Shown here: positions 1 through 9,835 of the stretch, piece by piece
How positions within the stretch are numbered: position 1 is the stretch's first letter
Layout: each line of letters starts with the position of its first letter
Assembly: GCA_963738365.1 (NCBI GenBank)
Contig: CAVTWH010000007.1
Coordinates: forward strand, 186,001-250,000
Direction: 5' to 3'
Source: CAVTWH01 sp963738365
GTDB lineage: Bacteria > Actinomycetota > Actinomycetes > Mycobacteriales > Micromonosporaceae
Length of the DNA: 64,000 nt
The notes under the pieces: generated by a model
Database searches by the model: none
Told to the model about the DNA's origin: nothing
The model's input: only the letters and a program-made list of their open reading frames with translations
Translations under genes and position numbers: made by a program

Positions 1-826
1 AGTGACTCCGAGGTCGAACGGCTGTCGGCGGTGGCCATGAACGTGTCCCGGTCGTCGATGCGCAGGCCGGCCTGCGGACCAGCCGGGCAGCAGCGGGTTC
101 GGCCCGAGCAGGCCAGCTGCAGGTCGCGGCCGTCGGCCGCGCGGATCGCCGCCGCGATGGCCGGCTCGCCGCGCGGCCGGTCCGATGACCACCTTCCCGT
201 TCACGGTACGCGGGAAACGCGTAGCTCTCCGCCGACGGTGTGCACGCTCACCCCGGGCGGCCGCGCGTACCAGCGCAGCAGCTCCTCCCGCGCGCCCCCG
301 CTGGCCACCGCGTCCAGCTCGACCGCGCCGGTCCAGGTCGGCGCCGGCCGGTGCGCCGGTTCGGCGGCCTGGTCGCAGTCGGCGCTGGCCTGCGCGTCCG
401 GCCAGCCGGCAACCGCCGGCCAGGTAGACCAGGGGGGCCGGGGGCGCAGGCCTACGGCCAGGTAGCGGGCCCAGGCGCGGGTGTCGGCGGAGGCGAACGT
501 GACGACGCGTCGCAGCCGGCCAGCGCGTGGTCCAGCAGCGCGCCGCCGAGTCCCCGGGACTGCGCGCCGGCGGTGAGGAACAGGTCAGCCAGGTAGGTCA
601 GCGGGCCGCGCCGCACCGTACCGGCGAAGCCCAGCGACCACGCCGTCCGCCTCGGCTACCGCGAGCCGGCCGTAGGCCAGCTCGGCGTCCAGGAAGTCCG
701 GTGGTTCCGGCCGAGTTGGCGAGGTTGTCGTGCTCGTCGGCGACGCGCCGGACGCCGGGCAGGTCCCCGGCGGTGGCGGCACGGATCGCGTCTGCCTCCG
801 GCAGTCTCGGGCTGGCTGCCGATCAT
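1..826 (-). pseudogene. GNAT acetyltransferase remnant, multiply frameshifted, runs off left edge
   Basis: Reading the minus strand from ATG 826, recognisable GNAT pieces appear in successive different frames. Around 800-715 there is 'LPEADAIRAATAGDLPGVRR'; around 705-640 'ELAYGRLAVAEADGVVAG'; around 635-515 'FAGTVRRGPLTYLADLFLTA' followed by 'QSRGLGGALLDHALAG'; around 515-445 'VTFASADTRAWARYLAVGL'; and further left 'ELLRWYARPPGVSVHTVGG' and 'GEPAIAAAIRAADGRDLQL'. QSRGLGGALL is the acetyl-CoA binding motif A (R/QxxGxG/A). At least five frame changes are needed to connect the pieces. The order is collinear with one two-lobed acetyltransferase of roughly 280+ residues whose end lies outside the window. 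It could be a decayed gene or a low-quality stretch of assembly; the latter gains weight from other single-base frameshifts in this window. Confidence 0.7.
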
Positions 827-879
827 GGTAGGCGCCGGTGACCGGCCGCGCAGGCCCGCTCGCCGCCGTCCGGGAACGC

Positions 880-915
880 GAGAACGGCCCGGCACTGGTG
901 TGCCGGGCCGTTCTC
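880..915 (-). terminator. Strong hairpin downstream of cspA
   Basis: A perfect 16-bp inverted repeat (arms 880-895 and 900-915, centred on GCCCGGC) closes a 4-base loop just after the cspA stop at 928. There is no long U tract, as usual for high-GC actinobacteria. It also separates cspA from the GNAT remnant. Confidence 0.75.
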
Positions 916-927
916 GGATTCGACGTC

Positions 928-1131
928 TCAGATGGTGCGGACCTGAGCCGCCTGCGGCCCCTTGGCGCCCTGCTGGATCTCGAACTCGACCCGCTGGTTC
1001 TCCTCCAGGCTACGGAATCCGTTGCTCTGGATAGCGGAGAAGTGGACGAATACGTCAGTTCCGGCACCGTCCACGGTGATGAATCCGAAACCCTTGTCGG
1101 CGTTGAACCATTTGACGGTTCCCTGAGCCAT
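928..1131 (-). CDS. cspA: Cold-shock protein, CspA family
   Basis: This 67-residue protein is a complete single cold-shock domain, which binds single-stranded RNA/DNA as an RNA chaperone in the cytoplasm. The start MAQGTVKWFNADKGFGFI carries RNP1 (KGFGFI) and is followed by RNP2 (VFVHFSAI). The length is standard for bacterial Csp proteins. ATG 1131 is preceded by a purine-rich GAAGGAAG site. A TAATAC box on the minus strand at 1199-1194 would give a leader of about 60 nt. The gene stands alone, with a strong hairpin after it. Family assignment is certain; whether it is cold-inducible or constitutive cannot be told from sequence. Confidence 0.97.
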   Translation of the reverse strand: MAQGTVKWFNADKGFGFITVDGAGTDVFVHFSAIQSNGFRSLEENQRVEFEIQQGAKGPQAAQVRTI

Positions 1132-1251
1132 GTAACTTCCTTCAACTTCGCGCGTACGGCCACGGGCCGCACACAGGGCAAATCAAGGCCTGAGTATTAC
1201 ACCTTCAGCGGCTCCGAGTACCCTGCTGTCGGGTGGCCAGGAGAGGAGAAA

Positions 1252-1629
1252 ATGATGTCGGTTGAGGCACAGTATGGCGCCGCCGGTACCGGTGCGCGCC
1301 GCCCGGTCAGCCGGGGCACCCTGCTCCGCTACCGGGTGCTCGCCCTGGTCACAGCTGTGCTGCTGATTCCATTGATCTTCGTGGCCACGCCACTGGACCT
1401 GTTTGCCGACATCCACGGCCCGGCAGCCGTCCTCGGCTTCGTGCACGGCTGGCTCTACGTGCTCTACCTGGTCTTCGCCTTCATCATCGCCGTGCAGCTG
1501 CGGTTGCCGCTGGGCCGGATGCTGCTGGTGCTGCTCGCCGGGACGGTACCGTTCGCCGGCTTCTTCGCCGAGCGCTACGTCACCCACGCCTGGCAACGCG
1601 CCAACGCCGAACCGCCGCCCGCGACCTGA
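1252..1629 (+). CDS. DUF3817 family membrane protein
   Basis: The protein has 125 residues and starts at ATG 1252 behind GGAGAGGAG at 1240-1248; a second ATG follows at once at 1255. Three hydrophobic segments can be seen: about residues 27-47 (ALVTAVLLIPLIFVATPLDL), 60-80 (VLGFVHGWLYVLYLVFAFI) and 88-105 (GRMLLVLLAGTVPFAGFFAE). The conserved 'HGWLYVLY' with C-terminal 'AERYV' is typical of DUF3817 integral membrane proteins, common and uncharacterised in actinobacteria. It is divergent from cspA and is followed by the 29-bp tandem array. Confidence 0.85.
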   Translation: MMSVEAQYGAAGTGARRPVSRGTLLRYRVLALVTAVLLIPLIFVATPLDLFADIHGPAAVLGFVHGWLYVLYLVFAFIIAVQLRLPLGRMLLVLLAGTVPFAGFFAERYVTHAWQRANAEPPPAT

Positions 1630-1660
1630 ACCGCCGCCGCTCCGCCGGCCGAGCAGGCTG

Positions 1661-1935
1661 GCCGGGCTGGGATTGGTCGGGCTGGGACCGGCCGGCAGGG
1701 ATTGATCGGGCTGGGACCGGCCGGCAGGGATTGATCGGGCTGGGACCGGCCGGCAGGGATTGATCGGGCTGGGACCGGCCGGCAGGGATTGATCGGGCTG
1801 GGACCGGCCGGCAGGGATTGATCGGGCTGGGACCGGCCGGCAGGGATTGATCGGGCTGGGACCGGCCGGCAGGGATTGATCGGGCTGGGACCGGCCGGCA
1901 GGGATTGATCGGGCTGGGACCGGCCGGCAGGAATC
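1661..1935. repeat. 29-bp tandem repeat array, about nine units
   Basis: Units begin at 1679, 1708, 1737, 1766, 1795, 1824, 1853, 1882 and 1911 (the last degenerate), with a decayed partial unit at 1661-1678. Each unit starts GGGCTGGGACC, contains the palindrome CCGGCCGG and ends GATTGATC. Internal copies are essentially identical. There are no spacers, so this is not CRISPR. The period is not a multiple of three, yet all three minus-strand frames stay open across it, creating spurious Pro/Ser-rich reading frames. Confidence 0.95.
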
Positions 1936-1986
1936 GCCGGGCCGGGATCGGCTGAGCACGGGAATCAAGCGGCTCAGCGGGTACGC

Positions 1987-2029
1987 CGCAGGCGCGGTCA
2001 CCGGCTGTCGACCGGTGACCGCGCCTGCG
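1987..2029 (-). terminator. Hairpin terminator after the LacI-family gene
   Basis: Perfect 18-bp inverted repeat (arms 1987-2004 and 2012-2029, 7-base loop), lying 18 bases beyond the stop of the lacI-type gene. It also insulates that gene from the tandem array. Confidence 0.8.
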
Positions 2030-2046
2030 TGCGGGGACTGCGGATC

Positions 2047-3105
2047 TCAGGCCGACTCGCGGATCACCAGCCGGGTGGGCAGCAGCGTCGCGCCGCTGGC
2101 CGGGGGCTCCCCGCCGTCCAGGCTGTCCAGCAGGATCCGGGCGGCGACCCCGCCGTACTCCTCGATGGGCTGGCGCATGGTGGTGAGTTTCGGCCGGGTC
2201 TGGGTGGCGAGCATGAGGTCGTCGAAGCCGATCACCGCGACGTCCTCCGGCACCCGGCGACCGGCCCGGCGCAGGGCGTAGAGCGCGCCGGTGGCCATCA
2301 CGTCCGAGGCGACGAAGACGGCGTCCAGGTTGGGGCGCAGGTCGAGCAGGCGCCACATGGCGTGCACGCCGGAGGCCTGGCTCCAGTCGCCGTAGGCGAC
2401 CGGGAGTTCCGGCAGCCCGGCGGCGCCCAGGGCGTCCTTGTAGCCGGCCAGGCGGTCGGCGCCGACCGGCTTGATCGGCGGACCGGCGATGGTGGCGATG
2501 TTGCGCCGGCCCTGCCGGATCAGGTACTGCACGGCCTCCCGGGCACCGGCCCGGTTGTCGCAGTCGACGAAGCTGGTACACGGGTGGTTGGGGGCGCCCA
2601 CCAGGGTCCACGGGATGCCCAGCGAGGGCAGCGAGTCGGCCAGCGGGTGGTTGCCGTGGTCGGCGAGCACCACCAGGCCGTCGAACTGTCCGCTGTGGAT
2701 GTAGCGCTCGACCAGCGGCAGCCGCTCGTCGTTGACCTGCAGGATCATCAGCGGTACGTCGTGGCGGGCCAGCTCCTCGGTGGCCCCGACGATGACCCGG
2801 GAGAAGAACGGGTCGCCGAGGATGCGCTCGTAGTTGGCGTAGAGGACGGCGGCGACGGTGCGGACCTTGCGCTTGGGGTGCACCGGGGCGGCCCGGTGGC
2901 GGACGTACCCGAGTCGGGTGGCGGCGGTACGGACCTGCTGGCGGGCCTGCGGGCTGACCCGGGCGGAGTTGTTGAGTACCCGCGATGCGGTGGCGATGGA
3001 CACGCCGGCCAGCTGCGCGACGTCAGCCAGGGTCGGGGCCAGTGCGGGCGCCTCGATCAGGCTCGTGACGTCGACGAGGCCGGGGGCTTCGGCGGTGATG
3101 GTCAT
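2047..3105 (-). CDS. LacI-family transcriptional regulator
   Basis: The 352-residue protein has a short N-terminal extension and then a LacI-type helix-turn-helix at about residues 25-45 (TLADVAQLAGVSIATASRVL), a hinge helix, and a periplasmic-binding-like sugar-sensor domain (about 80-350). That domain contains the usual 'FDGLVVLADHG', 'VDCDNRAGAREAVQYL' and 'DAVFVASDVMATGAL' blocks. The recognition stretch 'SIATASRVL' matches family members that bind palindromes with a central CpG. A fitting palindrome, TGGGAGCGCTTCCA, lies 160 bp upstream at 3264-3277, suggesting autoregulation. Neighbouring chitinases, a cellulase and a glucanase make a polysaccharide-derived sugar a plausible effector, but that is inference. 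Confidence 0.93.
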   Translation of the reverse strand: MTITAEAPGLVDVTSLIEAPALAPTLADVAQLAGVSIATASRVLNNSARVSPQARQQVRTAATRLGYVRHRAAPVHPKRKVRTVAAVLYANYERILGDPFFSRVIVGATEELARHDVPLMILQVNDERLPLVERYIHSGQFDGLVVLADHGNHPLADSLPSLGIPWTLVGAPNHPCTSFVDCDNRAGAREAVQYLIRQGRRNIATIAGPPIKPVGADRLAGYKDALGAAGLPELPVAYGDWSQASGVHAMWRLLDLRPNLDAVFVASDVMATGALYALRRAGRRVPEDVAVIGFDDLMLATQTRPKLTTMRQPIEEYGGVAARILLDSLDGGEPPASGATLLPTRLVIRESA

Positions 3106-3464
3106 CGGGAACTCCTCTCCGGGCCGGGGGGTCCGGAACTATCTGGGGGCAGGCCATCGAGCTGGGGACACAGCTCGCGGACCGCGGGACAGAACTCGGC
3201 GGCTCATCCGGGGCGCGACGGCCGACGCGCCTAGCCGGACAGGCCGTGTGAGCGAGCTCACCGTGGGAGCGCTTCCATTGATGAGATTAGCCGCAGTTTC
3301 CGTGGTGTCAACGCCTGGTTTCCGAGCTGTGACCTGCGGGCCGCCCGGCCATCGAGACCCGTCATCACCGCTGGCACCCGCGCTGACCTGCGCAGGTGCC
3401 ACTCGTCGCGGCGCCCGTGGACACCCGGTCACCGGCCGGCCGGCCGGCCGGAATCGCCGCACGG
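3106..3464. other. Intergenic region upstream of lacI-type gene
   Basis: No convincing gene is seen. The stretch holds the putative LacI operator at 3264-3277 and a locally AT-richer segment (3270-3325) likely to contain the regulator's promoter. The 3' part next to the lactonase stop has a run of GGCC-GGCC repeats near 3431-3452. Confidence 0.6.
3264..3277. promoter_or_regulatory. LacI/CebR-type operator candidate
   Basis: TGGGAGCGCTTCCA is a 14-bp palindrome with a single mismatched pair. It differs by one base from TGGGAGCGCTCCCA, the published operator of the LacI-family cellulose-utilisation regulator CebR in Streptomyces (from memory). It is the only element of this quality between the lacI-type gene and its neighbour. 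Confidence 0.6.
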
Positions 3465-4478
3465 CTACCCGGTGACCAGGACGCAGGCCGGCGAGGGCAC
3501 GTCCAGGATCTCTCCGGTGGCCGCCGGCACCCCGTTGGCCGGGTCCAGCCGGAACGTCACCACGCTGTTGGACTTCTCGTTGGCCACGAAGAGCAGGTCG
3601 TCGGCGATGGTGAACTGGCGGGGCCAGTCACCACCGGTGCCGGTCTCGCCGATGGCGCGCAGCGAGCCGTCCGCGCGTACCTCGAAGGTGGCGATGGTGT
3701 TGGAGCCCCGGTTACCGACGTAGAGGCGGCGGCCGTCGGCCGACAGTGCGATGCCGCTGGGCTGGTTGGGGCCGTCGGGGGTGCGTGCGGTGGCCGATCC
3801 GGTGGCGGCGTGGCGCAGCCAGCCGGTCGCGTCGTCGGGGGTGAAGGTGAGCACCGCCGACTCCAGCTCGCCGACCACGTACCACTGGCCGCCGGGGTGG
3901 CTGACCAGGTGCCGGGGGCCGGTACCGGCGGGCACCACGGTCTCCCCGGCCGGGCGCAGCCGTCCGTCGGCGAACTCCAGGTGGATCAGCCGGTCCAGCC
4001 CCAGGTCGACCACGGTGAGCTGGTCGCCGGGGCCCTCGTGGATGTAGTGCGCGTGCGGCCCGTCCTGGCGCTCCGGGTCGGTACCCCGGCCCTGGTGCCG
4101 GATCAGGTCGGTGCGCTCGCCGATGATCCCGTCCCGGACCGGGTGCACCGCGATGCTGCCGCTGGAGTAGTTGGCGCTGACCAGGTGCCCGTCGTGCAGC
4201 ACCAGATGGCACGGGCCTGCGCCGCCGGTCGGCTGGCTGGACAGCAGCCGGATGCCGCCGTCGTCGTCCACCGCGTAGGAGCTGACTTGCCCGTCAGTCA
4301 GTTCGTTGACCGCGTAGATGACCGGCAGCAGCGGGTCGGCGATGAGGTAGGACGGCGCGGGCGTGGCGATCTCGCCGACCTTGCTCAGACGACCGCCCTC
4401 GCGGCGGTACGCGCCGATGCCGGTACCGCTGCCGTGCTGCTCAGGGGTGTAGCTGCCGATGTAGACGAGCCCGCTCAT
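3465..4478 (-). CDS. Lactonase-family seven-bladed beta-propeller protein
   Basis: This 337-residue protein starts MSGLVYIGSYTPEQHGSGTG, a classic blade-1 opening of the YkgB/6-phosphogluconolactonase-like family (PF10282). Repeated propeller motifs follow, such as 'GPRHLVSHPGGQWYVVGEL', 'NQPSGIALSADGRRLYVGN' and 'WPRQFTIADDLLFVANE'. Characterised relatives hydrolyse 6-phosphogluconolactone (pentose phosphate pathway), but many family members have other lactone substrates. No signal peptide is seen, so it is probably cytoplasmic. It ends with 'PSPACVLVTG', as in the family. It is divergent from the chitinase at 4605 and separated from lacI by 359 bp. The exact substrate is uncertain. Confidence 0.85.
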   Translation of the reverse strand: MSGLVYIGSYTPEQHGSGTGIGAYRREGGRLSKVGEIATPAPSYLIADPLLPVIYAVNELTDGQVSSYAVDDDGGIRLLSSQPTGGAGPCHLVLHDGHLVSANYSSGSIAVHPVRDGIIGERTDLIRHQGRGTDPERQDGPHAHYIHEGPGDQLTVVDLGLDRLIHLEFADGRLRPAGETVVPAGTGPRHLVSHPGGQWYVVGELESAVLTFTPDDATGWLRHAATGSATARTPDGPNQPSGIALSADGRRLYVGNRGSNTIATFEVRADGSLRAIGETGTGGDWPRQFTIADDLLFVANEKSNSVVTFRLDPANGVPAATGEILDVPSPACVLVTG

Positions 4479-4546
4479 GCAGTCAAGCTCTCACACCGGG
4501 CGGGCACCGGCACGGCGGAACGCCCGTCGGCTAACAGTTAAGAGTC

Positions 4547-4560
4547 TTGACAGATATCTG
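4547..4560 (+). promoter_or_regulatory. Putative -35 box and palindrome upstream of chitinase
   Basis: A TTGACA hexamer (4547-4552) overlaps the perfect 10-bp palindrome CAGATATCTG (4551-4560), about 45-58 bp before the chitinase start at 4605. The AT-rich setting contrasts with its surroundings, consistent with a promoter and overlapping repressor site. No clear -10 hexamer is apparent at 17-18 bp spacing. Confidence 0.4.
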
Positions 4561-4604
4561 GGCGACGGTGAGTCTGACGGCACGCTTTCCAGAGAGGAGT
4601 GCAC

Positions 4605-6020
4605 ATGTCTCTACGCAGCCGCCTCGCGGTGCCGCTGGCACTGGTGGTCGGTGTCGGTGTCGCGGTGGCGGTCCCGGCCGCACCGGCGTCCGCAGCCCCC
4701 GCGTCCGCCGCACCGAAAAAGGTGGTCAGCGCCTACTTCGCCGACTGGGACGTCTACGGCCGGGGCTACTACGTCAAGGACATTCCCGCCGACTCGCTCA
4801 ACGTCATCCAGTACGCCTTCGGGGTCCCCGGCTTCAACCCCGCCACCGGCGCGGTCAGCTGCGACATCCTCGACCCGTGGGCCGACTACCAGATGGTCTA
4901 CTGGACCGGCGAGCACACCGTGGACGGCGTCGCCGACAACGCCGACGACCCCGACCAGCACCTCTACGGCAACTTCAACCAGCTGCGGAAGCTCAAGGCC
5001 GCGCACCCCGGCCTGCGGCTGGAAATCTCCCTCGGTGGCTGGACCAAGTCCACCTGGTTCGCCAGCGTCGCGGCCACCCCGCAACGCCGGCAAGCCTTTG
5101 TGGCCGCCTGCGTCGACACCTTCCTCAAAGGCAACCTGCCCGGCGGCGGCTGGCCGGCGAGCGCGGGCGGCCCCGGCGCCGCCGCCGGCCTGTTCGACGG
5201 CATCGACCTCGACTGGGAGTACCCCACCCAGCAGGCCGACAGCAACGTGGGCTTCGGCCCGGCCGACCGGCACAACGCCACCCTGCTGGCTGCCGAGTTC
5301 CGCCGTCAGCTGGACGCCTACGGCGCCACGACGGGCCGGCGCTATCTGCTCACCGCGGCCCTGCCGGCCGCGCAGAACTCCACCCGCTACTACGAGCTGT
5401 CCCAGTTCTCCAGCTACCTCGACTGGGACAACCTGATGACGTACGACTTCAACGTGCCCGCCGGCAGCGTCGCCGGTCCGGACACGCTGTTCCTGCCCGA
5501 CCCCCGGGACCCGGGCGGGAGCACCGGCGGCTCGCCCAGGGACCCGACCTGGAGTACCACCGGCACCGTCGCCTGGTACCTGACCCACGGGGTACCGGCC
5601 AGCAAGATAGTGGTGGGCGTTCCCTTCTACGCCAACCAGTACCTGCGCTCCACCGGGCTCTACAGCGCCTTCGACAACATCGGACTGGACTCCAACAGCC
5701 TGGTGTGGGACCAGACCCCGCAGCCGACGTTCCACAATCTCGTCGACCAGGCGGGTATCGCTGCCGGCGGCAACGGCTGGACCCGGTCCTGGGACTTCTT
5801 CGCCGGCGAGCCCTACCTGACCAACCCGGCCGCCACCCACCTGCTCAGTGACGGCAGCACGGTGACCGCGCCCACCACCATCGTGTTCTCCGATCCGACG
5901 TCGATCGGCGAGCGCACCGCACTGGTCCGCACGCTGGGCCTGCGCGGCGCGATGGCCTGGGAGATCAGCCAGGACTCGGACGCCCACGCGCTCATCGGCG
6001 CGCTCACCCCGATCCTGTAG
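4605..6020 (+). CDS. Secreted GH18 chitinase, single-domain
   Basis: The 471-residue protein starts at ATG 4605, 5 nt after GGAG (site 4591-4599). A Sec signal peptide covers about residues 1-35, ending at 'PASAAPASA'. The rest is one GH18 TIM barrel with the SxGG strand ('ISLGGW', about 141-146) and the catalytic DxxDxDxE motif FDGIDLDWEYP. Glu205 is the proton donor, working by substrate-assisted catalysis with the N-acetyl group. The later 'DWDNLMTYDFNV' and 'GAMAWEISQD' strands complete the barrel. No carbohydrate-binding module is present, unlike the two tandem chitinases downstream. The role is extracellular hydrolysis of chitin; endo versus exo mode is not predictable here. Confidence 0.95.
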   Translation: MSLRSRLAVPLALVVGVGVAVAVPAAPASAAPASAAPKKVVSAYFADWDVYGRGYYVKDIPADSLNVIQYAFGVPGFNPATGAVSCDILDPWADYQMVYWTGEHTVDGVADNADDPDQHLYGNFNQLRKLKAAHPGLRLEISLGGWTKSTWFASVAATPQRRQAFVAACVDTFLKGNLPGGGWPASAGGPGAAAGLFDGIDLDWEYPTQQADSNVGFGPADRHNATLLAAEFRRQLDAYGATTGRRYLLTAALPAAQNSTRYYELSQFSSYLDWDNLMTYDFNVPAGSVAGPDTLFLPDPRDPGGSTGGSPRDPTWSTTGTVAWYLTHGVPASKIVVGVPFYANQYLRSTGLYSAFDNIGLDSNSLVWDQTPQPTFHNLVDQAGIAAGGNGWTRSWDFFAGEPYLTNPAATHLLSDGSTVTAPTTIVFSDPTSIGERTALVRTLGLRGAMAWEISQDSDAHALIGALTPIL

Positions 6021-6037
6021 AACCCTTACCGCACCAG

Positions 6038-6076
6038 CGGATCGGGCCGGCCGCAGCTCGCGACCGGCCCGATCCG
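6038..6076. terminator. Bidirectional hairpin between convergent chitinases
   Basis: Perfect 13-bp inverted repeat (arms 6038-6050 and 6064-6076) in the 99-bp gap between the convergent chitinase genes ending at 6020 (+) and 6120 (-). Confidence 0.75.
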
Positions 6077-6119
6077 TTGGGTTCCTACTGATATACATAC
6101 CCCTTGCCAATGCTGGATC

Positions 6120-8015
<1,896 letters not shown>

Positions 8016-8043
8016 GTCAAGCCTTTCCGGCTCGGAAGGGTTG

Positions 8044-9444
8044 TCAGCAGGGGCCGTTGTCGGTCCAGACGCCGGCCTGACCGCCCGGGGTGTCGCCCTG
8101 GGTCCACCACTTCGCCGTCCATTTGTGGCCGCCGTAGCTGACCGAGTTGCCGCCGACGTAGACCGTGCCGGCGCCCCATGCCGACAGGCCGCCGCACTGG
8201 CCGGAGCCGCCGGTCGGGGTGGTGCCGCCGCAGGCGCCGTTGTCGGTCCAGACGCCCTGGCTGTTGTTGCCGGGGATGTCGCCCTGGGTCCACCACTTGG
8301 CGGTCCACTTGTGGCCGTTGTAGGAGACCACCGCACCACCGTTGTACGCGGTGCCCGACACCCATGCCGCTACGCCCGCGCAGCTGCCGCCCGTGGTCGG
8401 GGTGACGGACGGCGAGCTGCCCGGCGTGGTCGGGTTGGTGGTCGGCGGTGTGGCACCGGCGAACTGGGCGGTGTACTTCGTGAAGTCCCAGTCGTTCTGG
8501 CTGACGCTGGAGCAGACGCCGCTGGTGGTACTGATCGGCGGGTTGCAGGCGCGGTCCCGGTTGACCGACCAGAAGGTGTAGCGGGACAGCTTGTGGCTGG
8601 TGGCGTAGCTGAGTACGGCGGCGAAGTCGCTCTGGTAGAAGTACTCGCCGGAGTCGCTGCGCCCGTTCATCATCGAGACGCCCTCGTGGGCGTACGCGGT
8701 GGCGCTGTCCCAGCCGAAGGTGCTCATCAACTGGGAGTGGAAGCCCTCCAGCGCGGAGATCTGCGCCGCCGAGCCGTTGAAGCCGCCGTCGAACGGCATG
8801 ATCGAGTAGTTGTTCGGCGTGAAGCCGAGGCCCTTCGCCGTGTTCAGCACGTTCTGGCCGAAGTAGCCGGTGCCGGTCCCGGTGGCGGCGGTGGTGATGG
8901 AGACGTACAGGCCGGGGTTGTTGGCCTGCAGGATCCTGGCGGCGCCGACCTCGTTGTTGATCGCCGTGGTGTTCTCGTACTCCGGCTCCTCCAGGTCGAA
9001 GTCCACCGCCTTCAGGCCGTACTTCGTGATCACCTGCTGGTACGCCGCGGCCGTGGCGGACGGGGTGCCGCACACCTCGCCGAGCTTGGTGCCGCCGTAC
9101 CCGCCGATGGAGATGGAGACGTCGCCGCCGGCGTTGCGGATGGTGCCGATCACGCCGGCCACCGCCGTGTCGGAGGAGACCGGCGCGGTGCCGTCCCAGG
9201 CCGGGGTGCAGCCGCCGCCGGCCAGGATGAAGGCCAGTTCGAAGGCCTTCTGGCCGGTGGCGGCCATGACCGTGGCCAGGTTGGGCGGGTTGTTCTCCAG
9301 CGGCATGACGTACGGCGCGGAGCCGTACCAGTTGCTGGTGAGGGTGGCCGCGTGCGCCTGCGGGGTCACCGCGAACGCGATGCCGGCCGCCGCCACAGTG
9401 GTGCCGGCGACCAGCGCCGCACCGATGAGCTTGCCTCTGTGCAC
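8044..9444 (-). CDS. Secreted GH18-type chitinase with two CBM5/12 modules
   Basis: The 466-residue protein has a signal peptide (about 1-32, ending 'PQAHA') and a compact GH18 domain (about 35-345). 'VSISIGGYGG' is followed by 'KAVDFDLEEPE', where Asp148, Asp150 and Glu152 form the DxDxE core; the first Asp of the usual DxxDxDxE is a Lys (145). A Pro/Thr linker leads to two CBM5/12 modules. The last has a variant 'YGGHKWTAKWWTQGDTPGGQ'. The catalytic domain is of the shorter bacterial chitinase type, different from its two neighbours. It is the first gene of a two-gene operon with the 6120-8015 chitinase. The start GTG/ATG region carries 'GGAGGAGGA' (minus strand) directly upstream. Confidence 0.92.
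   Translation of the reverse strand: MHRGKLIGAALVAGTTVAAAGIAFAVTPQAHAATLTSNWYGSAPYVMPLENNPPNLATVMAATGQKAFELAFILAGGGCTPAWDGTAPVSSDTAVAGVIGTIRNAGGDVSISIGGYGGTKLGEVCGTPSATAAAYQQVITKYGLKAVDFDLEEPEYENTTAINNEVGAARILQANNPGLYVSITTAATGTGTGYFGQNVLNTAKGLGFTPNNYSIMPFDGGFNGSAAQISALEGFHSQLMSTFGWDSATAYAHEGVSMMNGRSDSGEYFYQSDFAAVLSYATSHKLSRYTFWSVNRDRACNPPISTTSGVCSSVSQNDWDFTKYTAQFAGATPPTTNPTTPGSSPSVTPTTGGSCAGVAAWVSGTAYNGGAVVSYNGHKWTAKWWTQGDIPGNNSQGVWTDNGACGGTTPTGGSGQCGGLSAWGAGTVYVGGNSVSYGGHKWTAKWWTQGDTPGGQAGVWTDNGPC
8231..8353 (-). repeat. CBM5/12 coding repeat, copy 2
   Basis: Partner of the 6310-6432 segment, offset by 1921 bp in direct orientation. It encodes the first CBM5/12 module of the upstream chitinase. 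Recombination between the copies would delete one chitinase catalytic domain while keeping a working fusion. Confidence 0.85.
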
Positions 9445-9465
9445 GTCCTCCTCCTGCGGTTAAAG

Positions 9466-9478
9466 TAAAGAAACTTTA
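9466..9478. promoter_or_regulatory. AT-rich palindrome upstream of the chitinase operon
   Basis: TAAAGAAACTTTA is a perfect inverted repeat (TAAAG / CTTTA around AAA), 21 bp upstream of the chitinase start at 9444 in an otherwise very GC-rich context. AAAGTTTC-centred palindromes occur upstream of many actinobacterial chitin/chitosan-degradation genes (recollection), so this is a candidate repressor site. It probably overlaps the promoter or leader. Confidence 0.5.
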
Positions 9479-9605
9479 TCGTTGTTGGACGATGTATAGC
9501 AGTCCGGCACGCATCGAAACAAGGGATCGCGACCCTTCGGCGCATGTGCATACCTCGAACCAACCCACCCGAAGAACCCCCACTCCGCCTGGCCCACCCT
9601 GGTGA

Positions 9606-9657
9606 TCTTGGGGATTCCGGGGTCATGAGCTGCGTTGTAAGCCCGAAAACCCCAAGA
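9606..9657. repeat. REP-like imperfect palindrome
   Basis: Arms TCTTGGGG (9606-9613) and CCCCAAGA (9650-9657), with an inner CGGG/CCCG pair, enclose a loop containing TCATGAGC and TGCGTTGTAA. It lies in the 390-bp gap between the chitinase operon (start 9444) and the small gene near 9836, which otherwise shows no gene. It resembles dispersed intergenic palindromes of Micromonospora genomes. Confidence 0.55.
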
Positions 9658-9835
9658 CCACGGGGTTATGGGCGGGTGGCGTGGTTGGGTGGGCGGTTGG
9701 CCGCCCGCGGGTGCGGGTGCGTGGGCGGTGTGCGGCGTCCGCGGAGCTGGTCGGGTGGTTCGGTCGGTGGGGGGTTGCGCGGGATGGTCGCGTCTGGGAG
9801 ACACGCCGGGTGGGGGTTGACCGGGAGAGTCGTAC

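Noticed and set aside
1661..1935. CRISPR-like array
   Set aside because: Units are contiguous, without spacers, and there are no cas genes.
1183..2611. Long Pro/Ser-rich minus-strand reading frames across the 29-bp array
   Set aside because: They arise because the repeat unit has no stop in any minus frame; they show no domain, start signal or codon bias.
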